Source: Bordetella genomosp. 2 (lineage in GTDB: Bacteria; Pseudomonadota; Gammaproteobacteria; Burkholderiales; Burkholderiaceae_B). From it: a DNA stretch of 64,000 nt. Positions 57,611 through 64,000 of the stretch are shown here, piece after piece; position 1 is the stretch's first letter; each line of letters begins with the position of its first letter. The notes under the pieces are model-generated. The model did not search any database. It was not told the DNA's origin and saw nothing but the letters and a program-made list of their open reading frames with translations. The stretch is from assembly GCF_002261345.1 (NCBI RefSeq), contig NZ_NEVT01000003.1, positions 248,001 to 312,000 of the forward strand, read 5' to 3'. Both the position numbers and the translations under genes were made by a program.

Positions 57611-58171
57611 ATGCACCACCTGTTGATCAAGATTCCGCAAGCGGCCGCTTCCCGCGCGGAGCTGCACGCCGCCCTGGCCGGCGTGGATCCGGCGCGACTG
57701 GCGCTGTACCACGCCGCCGATCACGCCGAGACCTACGCCATGCTGGCCGCGCCCGCCGATCCGGCGCCCTTGCTGGCGGCATTGCGCGCGTCCTATCCGG
57801 GGACCGAAGCCGTCGCGCTGGACCTGACCACCGACCTGGCGGGACAGGCCGCCGGCCAGTCCGCGCCGTGGTTCTATGTGGTCGAGACCGACATCAAGCC
57901 GGCGGCCGAGGCCGATTTCGACCGCTGGTACGAGACCGAGCACCTGCCCGGCCTGGCGGCGGTGCCGGGCACCGTGCGCGCGCGCCGCTACCTGGCCCGC
58001 GCGGGCTCGCCGCGCTATTACGCCTGCTATGAACTGGCCAGCCGCGCGACCTTCGGCTCGCCGGCCTGGCTGGCCGTGCGCGCGACCGACTGGAGCAGCC
58101 GCGTGCGCCCCAACTTCATCAACACCAAGCGCACCATGTTCCGCCTGGTGCCGCCGAACCGCGAGGCTTGA
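57611..58171 (+). CDS. EthD-like dimeric alpha/beta-barrel protein
   Basis: The 186-residue protein seems to hold two ferredoxin-like alpha/beta segments. The clearer one is the second: WFYVVETDIKPAAEADFDRWYETEHLPGLAAVPGTVRARRYL, with the DRWYETEHLP motif common in EthD/DUF4286-type proteins. These often act as small accessory or isomerase-like proteins in catabolic operons; the function here is unknown. It starts 23 nt after the amidohydrolase gene. Confidence 0.7.
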   Translation: MHHLLIKIPQAAASRAELHAALAGVDPARLALYHAADHAETYAMLAAPADPAPLLAALRASYPGTEAVALDLTTDLAGQAAGQSAPWFYVVETDIKPAAEADFDRWYETEHLPGLAAVPGTVRARRYLARAGSPRYYACYELASRATFGSPAWLAVRATDWSSRVRPNFINTKRTMFRLVPPNREA

Positions 58172-58173
58172 AC

Positions 58174-58725
58174 ATGGCCAGACTCGACCCCCCCGAAGTG
58201 CACGATATGTCGACGCATCAGCGCCGCGTCCACGATGCCATCGCCAGCGGCCCGCGCGGCAGGGTGCGCGGGCCGCTGGCGATCTGGCTGCACCGTCCCG
58301 GCCTGGCCGAGCACGCGCAGGCGCTGGGGCAGTATTGCCGCTACGACTCCAGCCTGCCGCCGCGCCTGTCCGAGCTGGCCATCCTGGTCATGGCGGCATG
58401 GTGGCGCGCGCCGTTCGAATGGTGGGCCCACCACCCCATCGCCCTGCGCGAGGGCCTGGACGCGGATGCCGCCGAACAGATCCGCCTGGGCGCCGCGCCG
58501 CGCTTCGCGGCGCGCGACGAGGACGTGGTCTACCGCTTCGTGCGCGAGCTGCTGGAGACCCGCCGCGTCGGCGATGCGCTGTACCGCACAGCCACCGAGG
58601 TGCTGGGCAGGGATGGCGTGGTCGACCTGGTCGGCATCGCCGGCTACTACACGCTGATCTCGATGACCATCAATGTATTCGACGTGCAGCCGCCCGACGG
58701 CAGCACGGTCGAGTTCGGCCGCTGA
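58174..58725 (+). CDS. carboxymuconolactone decarboxylase family protein
   Basis: The ATG at 58174 gives 183 residues. The CMD core is PPRLSELAILVMAAWWRAPFEWWAHHPIALREGLDADAAEQIRLG, containing the EW-x2-H motif that includes the catalytic-site histidine of 4-carboxymuconolactone decarboxylase. There is no AhpD-type CxxC pair. VDLVGIAGYYTLISMTINVFDV closes the domain. A TTG at 58168, overlapping the previous stop, is an alternative start. It probably acts on a ring-cleavage or lactone intermediate. Confidence 0.82.
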   Translation: MARLDPPEVHDMSTHQRRVHDAIASGPRGRVRGPLAIWLHRPGLAEHAQALGQYCRYDSSLPPRLSELAILVMAAWWRAPFEWWAHHPIALREGLDADAAEQIRLGAAPRFAARDEDVVYRFVRELLETRRVGDALYRTATEVLGRDGVVDLVGIAGYYTLISMTINVFDVQPPDGSTVEFGR

Positions 58726-58756
58726 GCGCGGCGCACGCGCAACAGGAGCAGACCAC

Positions 58757-59557
58757 ATGACAGGACGCCTGCAAGGCAAGATCGCAATCGTGACCGGCGC
58801 GGGCAGCGTGGGCCCCGGCTGGGGCAATGGCCGCGCCATCGCCTATCGTTTCGCGCAGGAAGGCGCGCGCGTATTCGCCGTGGACCTGGACGAGGCCGCG
58901 ATGGCGGAAACCGTGGCGCGGGTGCGCGAAGCCGGCGGCGAGATCGCCACCTGGCGCGCCGACGTCACGTCCTCGGACGCCGTGCGCGACTTGGTGCGCG
59001 CCTGCGTGGACCAATGGGGGCGGGTCGACATCCTGGTCAACAATGTCGGCGGCTCGCGCAAGGGCGGGCCGGTGGACCTGGACGAACAGGCCTGGGACCG
59101 CCAGATCGATTTCAACCTGAAGAGCGTCTACCTGGGCTGCCGCCACGTGCTGCCGCACATGGAGGCGCAGGGCGGCGGCGCCATCGTCAATGTGGCCTCG
59201 ACCTCGGGCATCCGCTGGACCGGCTCGGCGCAGGTCGGCTATGCCAGCGCCAAGGCGGGCGTGATCCAGCTGTCGCGGGTGGTCGCGCTGGAATACGCCA
59301 AGAAGAATATCCGCTGCAACACCGTGATCCCGGGGCAGATGCACACGCCCATGGTGGAGGCGCGGCTGGCCGGCCAGCGCGCCGGCGGCGACGTCGGGCA
59401 GTTGCTCGCGCAGCGCCAGGCGCGCATCCCGCTGCCGTTCATGGGCGATGGCCTGGATACGGCCAATGCGGCGCTGTTCCTGGCCTCGGACGAGGCCCGC
59501 TTCATTACCGCCACGGAGCTCGTGGTCGACGGAGGCATGAGTGCGCGCTGCGACTGA
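58757..59557 (+). CDS. short-chain dehydrogenase/reductase
   Basis: The 266-residue protein begins GKIAIVTGAGSVGPGWGNGRAIA, an SDR nucleotide-binding motif (TGxxxGxG-like) with a slightly long loop. VDILVNNVGGS, the catalytic Ser in NVASTSGIRW, and YASAKAG with Tyr and Lys are present. DLDEA after the second strand suggests NAD+ rather than NADP+ preference. AGGAG lies close upstream of the ATG. It is presumed to oxidise a hydroxyl group in the pathway. Confidence 0.88.
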   Translation: MTGRLQGKIAIVTGAGSVGPGWGNGRAIAYRFAQEGARVFAVDLDEAAMAETVARVREAGGEIATWRADVTSSDAVRDLVRACVDQWGRVDILVNNVGGSRKGGPVDLDEQAWDRQIDFNLKSVYLGCRHVLPHMEAQGGGAIVNVASTSGIRWTGSAQVGYASAKAGVIQLSRVVALEYAKKNIRCNTVIPGQMHTPMVEARLAGQRAGGDVGQLLAQRQARIPLPFMGDGLDTANAALFLASDEARFITATELVVDGGMSARCD

Positions 59558-60488
59558 GGCGCCCGGGCGCTATCCCGATCCGGCGGTCATCGCGCTGGAC
59601 CCGCGCTTCGAGAAGCTGGTGCTGCCGCTGGCCGCGGTGGAGCGGCTGGCCTCGGGCTGCCGCTGGGCCGAGGGCCCGGTGTGGTTCGGCGACGGCCGCT
59701 ACCTGCTGTGGAGCGATGTGCCCAACGACCGCATCATGCGCTGGGACGAGATCACCCAGCAAGCGCATGTGTGGCGGCCGGCCGCGGGCCACGCCAACGG
59801 CAATACGCGCGACCGCCAGGGGCGGCTGGTCACGTGCGAACACCTGGGCCGCCGCGTGACCCGCACCGAGCACGACGGGCGCATCACCGTGCTGGCCGAC
59901 CACTATGGCGGCAAGCGGCTGAACTCGCCCAACGACGTGGTGGTGAAGTCCGACGGCTCGATCTGGTTCACCGACCCGCCGTTCGGCATTGTCGGGTACT
60001 ACCAGGGTGAAAAGGCCGAGCAGGAGCTGCCCGCCGGCATCTATCGCATCGACCCGGACAGCGGCGAGGTCGCGCTCATGTGCGATACGGTCAACGGCCC
60101 CAACGGCCTGGCGTTCTCGCCCGACGAGCGGCGCTTGTACGTGATCGAGTCGCGCGCGCGGCCGCGCAACGTCCTGGTATTCGACGTGGCGGCCGACGGC
60201 CGCGCGCTGGGGCCGTCGCGCGTGCTGTTCGACGCCGCCGACGGCACGCCCGACGGGTTCCGCGTCGATGTCGAAGGCAACCTGTGGTGCGGCTGGGGCA
60301 TGGGCAGCGCCGAGCTCGACGGCGTGCGCGTCTATTCGCCGGCCGGCGAACTGCTGGGACGCATTGCGCTGCCCGAACGCTGCGCCAACCTGTGCTTCGG
60401 CGGCAAGCATCGCAACCGCCTGTTCATGGCGTCGTGCACTTCGATTTATTCATTGTTCGTCAACACGCAAGGCGCCCCGGGCGGCTGA
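59541..60488 (+). CDS. SMP-30/gluconolactonase family protein
   Basis: A GTG at 59541, 17 nt inside the SDR gene, gives 315 residues. The six-bladed propeller signature is WAEGPVWFGDGRYLLWSDVPNDRIMRWDE, with GRLVTCEHLGRRVTR, NSPNDVVVKSDGSIWFTDPPFGI, GPNGLAFSPDERRLYV and DGFRVDVEGNLWCG carrying the metal-binding residues. Such enzymes hydrolyse sugar or aromatic-derived lactones. Together with the LigI-like protein, two lactone-directed enzymes are encoded in one operon. Confidence 0.88.
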   Translation: MRAATEAPGRYPDPAVIALDPRFEKLVLPLAAVERLASGCRWAEGPVWFGDGRYLLWSDVPNDRIMRWDEITQQAHVWRPAAGHANGNTRDRQGRLVTCEHLGRRVTRTEHDGRITVLADHYGGKRLNSPNDVVVKSDGSIWFTDPPFGIVGYYQGEKAEQELPAGIYRIDPDSGEVALMCDTVNGPNGLAFSPDERRLYVIESRARPRNVLVFDVAADGRALGPSRVLFDAADGTPDGFRVDVEGNLWCGWGMGSAELDGVRVYSPAGELLGRIALPERCANLCFGGKHRNRLFMASCTSIYSLFVNTQGAPGG

Positions 60489-60527
60489 GCGTCGATCCAA
60501 CTCCAATAATCCAGAGAGGAGAAAACC

Positions 60528-61496
60528 ATGTTCCATTCCCGTCATACCCGCATGCTGATGCGGCTGGCCGCCGGCCTGCTGGCGCTGGCCGCCGCCGACG
60601 CCCGGGCCGATTCGACCACCAGCCTGGTGGTGGCCTTCCCGGCCGGCGGACCGGCCGATTCGCTGGCGCGGGTGGTGGCCGCGCAGCTGGAAAAAGAACT
60701 GAAGCATCCCGTGCTGGTCGAGAACAAGCCGGGTGGCAACGGCGCCATTGCGGCCACCTACGTGGCGCGCGCGCGTCCCGACGGCCAGACGCTGTTCCTG
60801 AGTTCCGTGGGGGCGATCTCGATCAACCCGTCGCTGTATCCCAAACTCATCTACGACCCCGCCAAGGACTTCGTGCCCGTGTCGCTGCTGGTGTCCGTGC
60901 CCGAAGTGCTGGTGGTGGGGCCGGGCAGCCCTGACCAGGACGCCAAGGCCTTCGTGGCGCGCGCCAAGGGCGACGGCCTGTCGATGGCTTCCTCCGGCGT
61001 GGGCAGCATGCCGCACATGGCCATCGTGCAGCTCAAGCTCGCCACCGGCTCGAACATCCTGCACGTCCCCTACAAGGGCGCGGCCCCGGCCATTACCGAC
61101 ACGATCGGCGGGCAGGTCGCCGGCTTCATCGGCGACGTGTCGGGGCTGATGTCGAACATCAAGGGCGGCAAGGTCAGGGCGCTGGCCATCGCGGCGCCGA
61201 AGCGCTCGGCGGTGCTGCCGGACGTGCCTACCTTCGATGAGCTGGGCGTGCCGAATGTCTATGCCAACAACTGGTACGGCGTGCTGGCGCCCAAGGACAC
61301 GCCGGCCGACAAGGTGGCGGAAGTGAACGCCGTCTTGCAAAAGGTGCTGGCCTCGCCAGAACTGCAGGCCTATGCCGAATCCACCGGCGTGGAACTGTCG
61401 CCCACCACCCCGCAGGCGTTCGGCGACATCATTCGCGACGACACCAGGAAATGGGGCGACCTGATCCGCGCCGAGGGCATTACCGTCAACAACTGA
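60528..61496 (+). CDS. Bug family tripartite tricarboxylate transporter receptor
   Basis: The 322-residue protein has a signal peptide ending near ADARADS and the Bug family pattern SLVVAFPAGGPADSLARVVAAQL, VENKPGGNGAIAATYVARARPDG, GSMPHMAIVQLKLATG, LHVPYKGAAPAITD and LAIAAPKRSAVLPDVPTFDELG. Bug proteins are periplasmic carboxylate receptors, hugely expanded in Bordetella. No TctAB membrane genes are nearby. It is 39 nt after the lactonase and has AGAGAGGAG before its ATG, so it is likely the operon's substrate receptor. Confidence 0.92.
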   Translation: MFHSRHTRMLMRLAAGLLALAAADARADSTTSLVVAFPAGGPADSLARVVAAQLEKELKHPVLVENKPGGNGAIAATYVARARPDGQTLFLSSVGAISINPSLYPKLIYDPAKDFVPVSLLVSVPEVLVVGPGSPDQDAKAFVARAKGDGLSMASSGVGSMPHMAIVQLKLATGSNILHVPYKGAAPAITDTIGGQVAGFIGDVSGLMSNIKGGKVRALAIAAPKRSAVLPDVPTFDELGVPNVYANNWYGVLAPKDTPADKVAEVNAVLQKVLASPELQAYAESTGVELSPTTPQAFGDIIRDDTRKWGDLIRAEGITVNN

Positions 61497-61591
61497 CGCC
61501 ATTCTTCGCCCGCCAGCGGCCGGCTTGAAAACCGCCGCGCCGCTGGCTAAACTGCCGGCGTTTCTTCCGCCCATTTCGCTGGCAGCTCCCC

Positions 61592-62047
61592 ATGACCCGG
61601 CTCGAGCCGAACCCCGTCGACCTCGTGTCGCCCGCCATGCTGGGCGATGCCGCCGCCAACCCGTGCCTGAATTGCGGCGCGTGCTGCGCGCATTTCCGGG
61701 TGTCTTTCTACTGCGGCGAAGTCGCCGGCGAGAACGGCGGCACCGTGCCGGTCGAGCTGGTGCGGCCGATCAGCCCCCTGCGGGTCTGCATGGCCGGCAC
61801 CGAACAGGGCGGCGGGCGCTGCGTGGCGCTGCGCGGCGAGCTGGGCCAGCCCGGCATCCACTGCGCCATCTATCCCCAGCGGCCCACCCCCTGCCGCGAG
61901 TTCGAAGTGTGGCAGCCCGACGGCTCGGTGAACCCGGACTGCCAGCGGCTGCGGGCGCGCCTGGGCCTGCCCGCGCTGGCGCCGCGCCCCGACGCCGAGA
62001 ACGATCCGCAAGGCCCGCTGCACCCGGGACACCCCGCCGCGGCGTAG
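61592..62047 (+). CDS. YkgJ family cysteine-cluster protein
   Basis: The 151-residue protein has the CxxCxxCC core CLNCGACCAHFRVSFYCGE, then CVALRGELGQPGIHCAIYPQRPTPCREFE. This is the YkgJ (CxxCxxCC) pattern of proteins that bind zinc or iron, perhaps as an iron-sulfur cluster. The role is unknown. It stands alone, 95 nt after the Bug gene and 36 nt before tag. Confidence 0.85.
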   Translation: MTRLEPNPVDLVSPAMLGDAAANPCLNCGACCAHFRVSFYCGEVAGENGGTVPVELVRPISPLRVCMAGTEQGGGRCVALRGELGQPGIHCAIYPQRPTPCREFEVWQPDGSVNPDCQRLRARLGLPALAPRPDAENDPQGPLHPGHPAAA

Positions 62048-62083
62048 TAGCATCGGCGTATCGTTGATTGCCAAGGAAGCCGC

Positions 62084-62689
62084 ATGACCGTGCGCACCGA
62101 TTTCCAGGACGGCCTGCCGCGCTGCGCCTGGGTGGACCATTCGCAGGGCTACCGGGACTACCACGACCTTGAGTGGGGCCGGCCGGTCGGCGACGACCGC
62201 GACCTGTTCGAGCAACTGTGCCTGGAAGGCTTCCAGTCGGGCCTGAGCTGGCGCACCATCCTGGACAAGCGCGACGGGTTCCGCCGCGCCTTCGCCGATT
62301 TCGACATCGACAAGGTGGCGCGCTACGGCGCGGCGCGGGTCGAGGCGCTGGTGGCCGATGCCGGCATCGTGCGCCACCGTGGCAAGATCGAGGCGGTGAT
62401 CAACAACGCCCGCCGCGCCCAGGAAATGCGCGCCGCGCACGGCTCGCTGGGCGCCTACTTGTGGCGCTACGAAGCGCCGGCCGGCCCGCGCGCCGCGCAG
62501 CCGGCGTCCGTGTCGGCGCAATCGCTGGCCTTGTCGAAAGACCTGAAGAAGCTCGGCTGGAAGTTCGTCGGCCCAACCACCGTGTACGCCTTCATGCAGG
62601 CGGTGGGCATGGTCAACGACCACAGCCCGGGCTGCCATCATCACGCCGAATGCGAGCAGGCCCGGGCACGCTTCGTGCGTCCCGCCTGA
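62084..62689 (+). CDS. tag: DNA-3-methyladenine glycosylase I
   Basis: Tag removes 3-methyladenine from alkylated DNA. The 201-residue protein has RCAWVDHSQGYRDYHDLEWGRPVGDDRDLFEQLCLEGFQSGLSWRTIL with the conserved Glu and Trp of the base pocket, KDLKKLGWKFVGPTTVYAFMQAVGMVNDH, and the zinc ligands: an early Cys and His (CAWVDH) with late HSPGCHHH. CAAGGAAG precedes the ATG. Confidence 0.95.
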   Translation: MTVRTDFQDGLPRCAWVDHSQGYRDYHDLEWGRPVGDDRDLFEQLCLEGFQSGLSWRTILDKRDGFRRAFADFDIDKVARYGAARVEALVADAGIVRHRGKIEAVINNARRAQEMRAAHGSLGAYLWRYEAPAGPRAAQPASVSAQSLALSKDLKKLGWKFVGPTTVYAFMQAVGMVNDHSPGCHHHAECEQARARFVRPA

Positions 62690-62701
62690 GATCGCGGCGC
62701 C

Positions 62702-62761
62702 ATAGGCGGATTTGGAAAAATCCGCACACATTCTCTGGTAAAAATTCCAGTTTCCGCCTAT
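62702..62761 (+). repeat. overlapping inverted repeats between tag and the AsmA gene
   Basis: ATAGGCGGA (62702-62710) is the exact complement of TCCGCCTAT (62753-62761). Inside it, GCGGATTT/AAATCCGC (62706-62713 and 62718-62725) forms an 8-bp hairpin with loop GGAA. The two pairings share bases, so they are alternatives. No T run follows. Confidence 0.5.
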
Positions 62762-62816
62762 ACCCTGATAGCAAGGCCGGGCTGCATCGGGCGCGCCCGG
62801 CAAAGGAACAGCGGCC

Positions 62817-64000
62817 ATGACGCGTACCAAGAAAGTACTGATCGGGCTGGGCGGCACCCTGGTCGTGCTGGTGGCGGCCCTGGTGCTGGTCGTCGCATTG
62901 TTCGACTGGAACCAGCTCAAACCCACCATCAACGAGCGCGTGTCGGCCGCTATCGGGCGGCCCTTCGCCATCAATGGCGAATTGACCGTGCAATGGCGGC
63001 GCCCGGCCGACGAGACCGGCTGGCGCAGCTGGGTGCCATGGCCGCGCATCGCCATGGAGGACGTGGCCATCGGCAACCCCGACTGGGCCGAAGATCCGCA
63101 CATGGCCACGCTCCAGCGCGCCGAATTCAGCCTGTCGCCATTGCCGCTGCTGGCGCGGCGCGTGATGATCCGCCAGATCCAGCTGACCGGGCCGGCCGCC
63201 AGCCTGCAGCGCCTGAAGGACGGCCGCGCCAATTGGGTGTTCACGCTGCCGGAAAGCGGCGAGCCGTCGCCCTGGGTCATGGACATCGACAAGATCGGCT
63301 TCGACCAGGGCAAGGTGCGGTTTCGCGACGAGACCCTGCGCGCCGATGTCGAGGCGCAGATCGACCCGCTGGGCAAGCCCATTCCCTTCGCCGCCATCGC
63401 CGGCAAGCCGGCGGACGCGCAGCAGCAGCAGCCCGAAAGCAAGGCGGGCAAGCAGAAAGAGCAGGCGCAAGCCGGCGCCAGGGAACCGGACGCCCAGGCC
63501 GGGCAGCCGGAGGCCAAGACGGAAGGCCCGCGACAGAGTGCGGCCGGGCAGGGTGCCGCGCCGCCCGATTACGTGTTCGGCTGGCGGGTAAAAGGGCGCT
63601 ACAAGGGCCTGCCGCTGCGCGGCGAGGGCAAGATTGGCGGCATGCTGGCGATGCGCGACACGACCCTGCCGTTCCCGCTGCAGGCCGACGTGTCGGTGGG
63701 CGACACGCGCATTGCGCTGGCGGGCACGCTGACCGACCCGGCCAACCTGGGCGCGCTCGACCTGCGCCTGGAGCTGTCGGGCGCCACCATGTCCGACCTC
63801 TATCCCCTGACCGGCGTGACGCTGCCCGACACCCCGCGCTACGCCACCGACGGCCGGCTGGTCGCGCGCCTGCGCGAGCCGGGCGGCGCGGTGTTCCACT
63901 ACCGCGACTTCAACGGCAAGGTGGGCGCCAGCGACCTGCACGGCGACCTGACCTTCACCGCCGGCGCGCCGCGTCCCAAGCTGGCGGGCAAGCTGAATTC
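62817..64000 (+). CDS. AsmA family protein, N-terminal part (cut by window end)
   Basis: The frame is open from the ATG at 62817 to the window end (about 394 residues). It starts TRTKKVLIGLGGTLVVLVAALVLVVALFDWNQLKPTINERVSAAIGRPFAINGELTV, the AsmA pattern of one N-terminal inner-membrane helix followed by a periplasmic repeated beta domain. Residues about 200-245 are a Gln/Ala/Glu-rich low-complexity insertion. AsmA-like proteins are linked to lipid transfer between membranes. AAAGGAA precedes the start. Confidence 0.88.
   Translation, partial: MTRTKKVLIGLGGTLVVLVAALVLVVALFDWNQLKPTINERVSAAIGRPFAINGELTVQWRRPADETGWRSWVPWPRIAMEDVAIGNPDWAEDPHMATLQRAEFSLSPLPLLARRVMIRQIQLTGPAASLQRLKDGRANWVFTLPESGEPSPWVMDIDKIGFDQGKVRFRDETLRADVEAQIDPLGKPIPFAAIAGKPADAQQQQPESKAGKQKEQAQAGAREPDAQAGQPEAKTEGPRQSAAGQGAAPPDYVFGWRVKGRYKGLPLRGEGKIGGMLAMRDTTLPFPLQADVSVGDTRIALAGTLTDPANLGALDLRLELSGATMSDLYPLTGVTLPDTPRYATDGRLVARLREPGGAVFHYRDFNGKVGASDLHGDLTFTAGAPRPKLAGKLN

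Overview
The window is chromosomal DNA of a high-GC betaproteobacterium, most likely a Bordetella of the classical group. The pointers are a fused murE-murF gene inside an otherwise standard division and cell-wall (dcw) cluster, a Bug-family solute receptor, a PagP lipid A palmitoyltransferase, and the order lpxC-dciA-M23 peptidase-secA. No insertion sequence, prophage, integrase or CRISPR array was seen. The stretch upstream of pagP is uninterrupted, which fits a B. bronchiseptica/parapertussis-like strain better than B. pertussis, where IS481 is reported to disrupt this locus. The species call is inference.

Layout. 1-1.4 kb: the start of uup (minus strand, cut by the window edge), divergent from the RNase P RNA gene, then a terminator. 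1.5-18.7 kb: the dcw cluster mraZ-rsmH-ftsL-ftsI-murEF-mraY-murD-ftsW-murG-murC-ddl-ftsQ-ftsA-ftsZ. Most junctions are 1-11 nt overlaps. Transcription starts from a sigma70 promoter overlain by MraZ boxes at 10-bp spacing. 18.9-25 kb: lpxC, dciA (opposite strand), an M23 peptidase, secA and a VOC-fold protein. 25.0-25.5 kb: a gene-free stretch with two related inverted-repeat elements.

25.5-38.6 kb: metabolic and envelope genes. These are a thiol dioxygenase, D-amino acid dehydrogenase with an Lrp-type regulator, pagP, mgtE, an acyl-CoA thioesterase, a YeiH exporter with its divergent LysR regulator, an M20 amidohydrolase, an acyl-CoA ligase, an inositol-monophosphatase-family enzyme and mnmC. 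38.9-44.0 kb: a GH31-family protein with degenerate active-site motifs, the metNIQ methionine ABC transporter and tRNA-Lys(TTT) with its own promoter and terminator.

44.1-55.7 kb: a LysR regulator, a lipoprotein alpha/beta hydrolase, a two-subunit molybdenum hydroxylase (IorAB type), an iron-uptake operon (TonB receptor, PepSY protein, small membrane protein) with a candidate Fur box, and modABC with a near-perfect ModE-type operator. 55.7-61.5 kb: a LysR regulator divergent from a catabolic operon of unknown substrate (LigI-like amidohydrolase, EthD-like protein, CMD-family protein, SDR, SMP-30 lactonase, Bug receptor). 61.6-64 kb: a YkgJ-like metal-cluster protein, tag, and the start of an AsmA-family gene cut by the window end.

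The most unusual observations are the paired 66-bp elements at 25.1-25.5 kb, whose cores are conserved while their flanking arms differ yet stay self-complementary; the GH31 protein that lacks the expected acid/base residue; and the unassigned catabolic operon.
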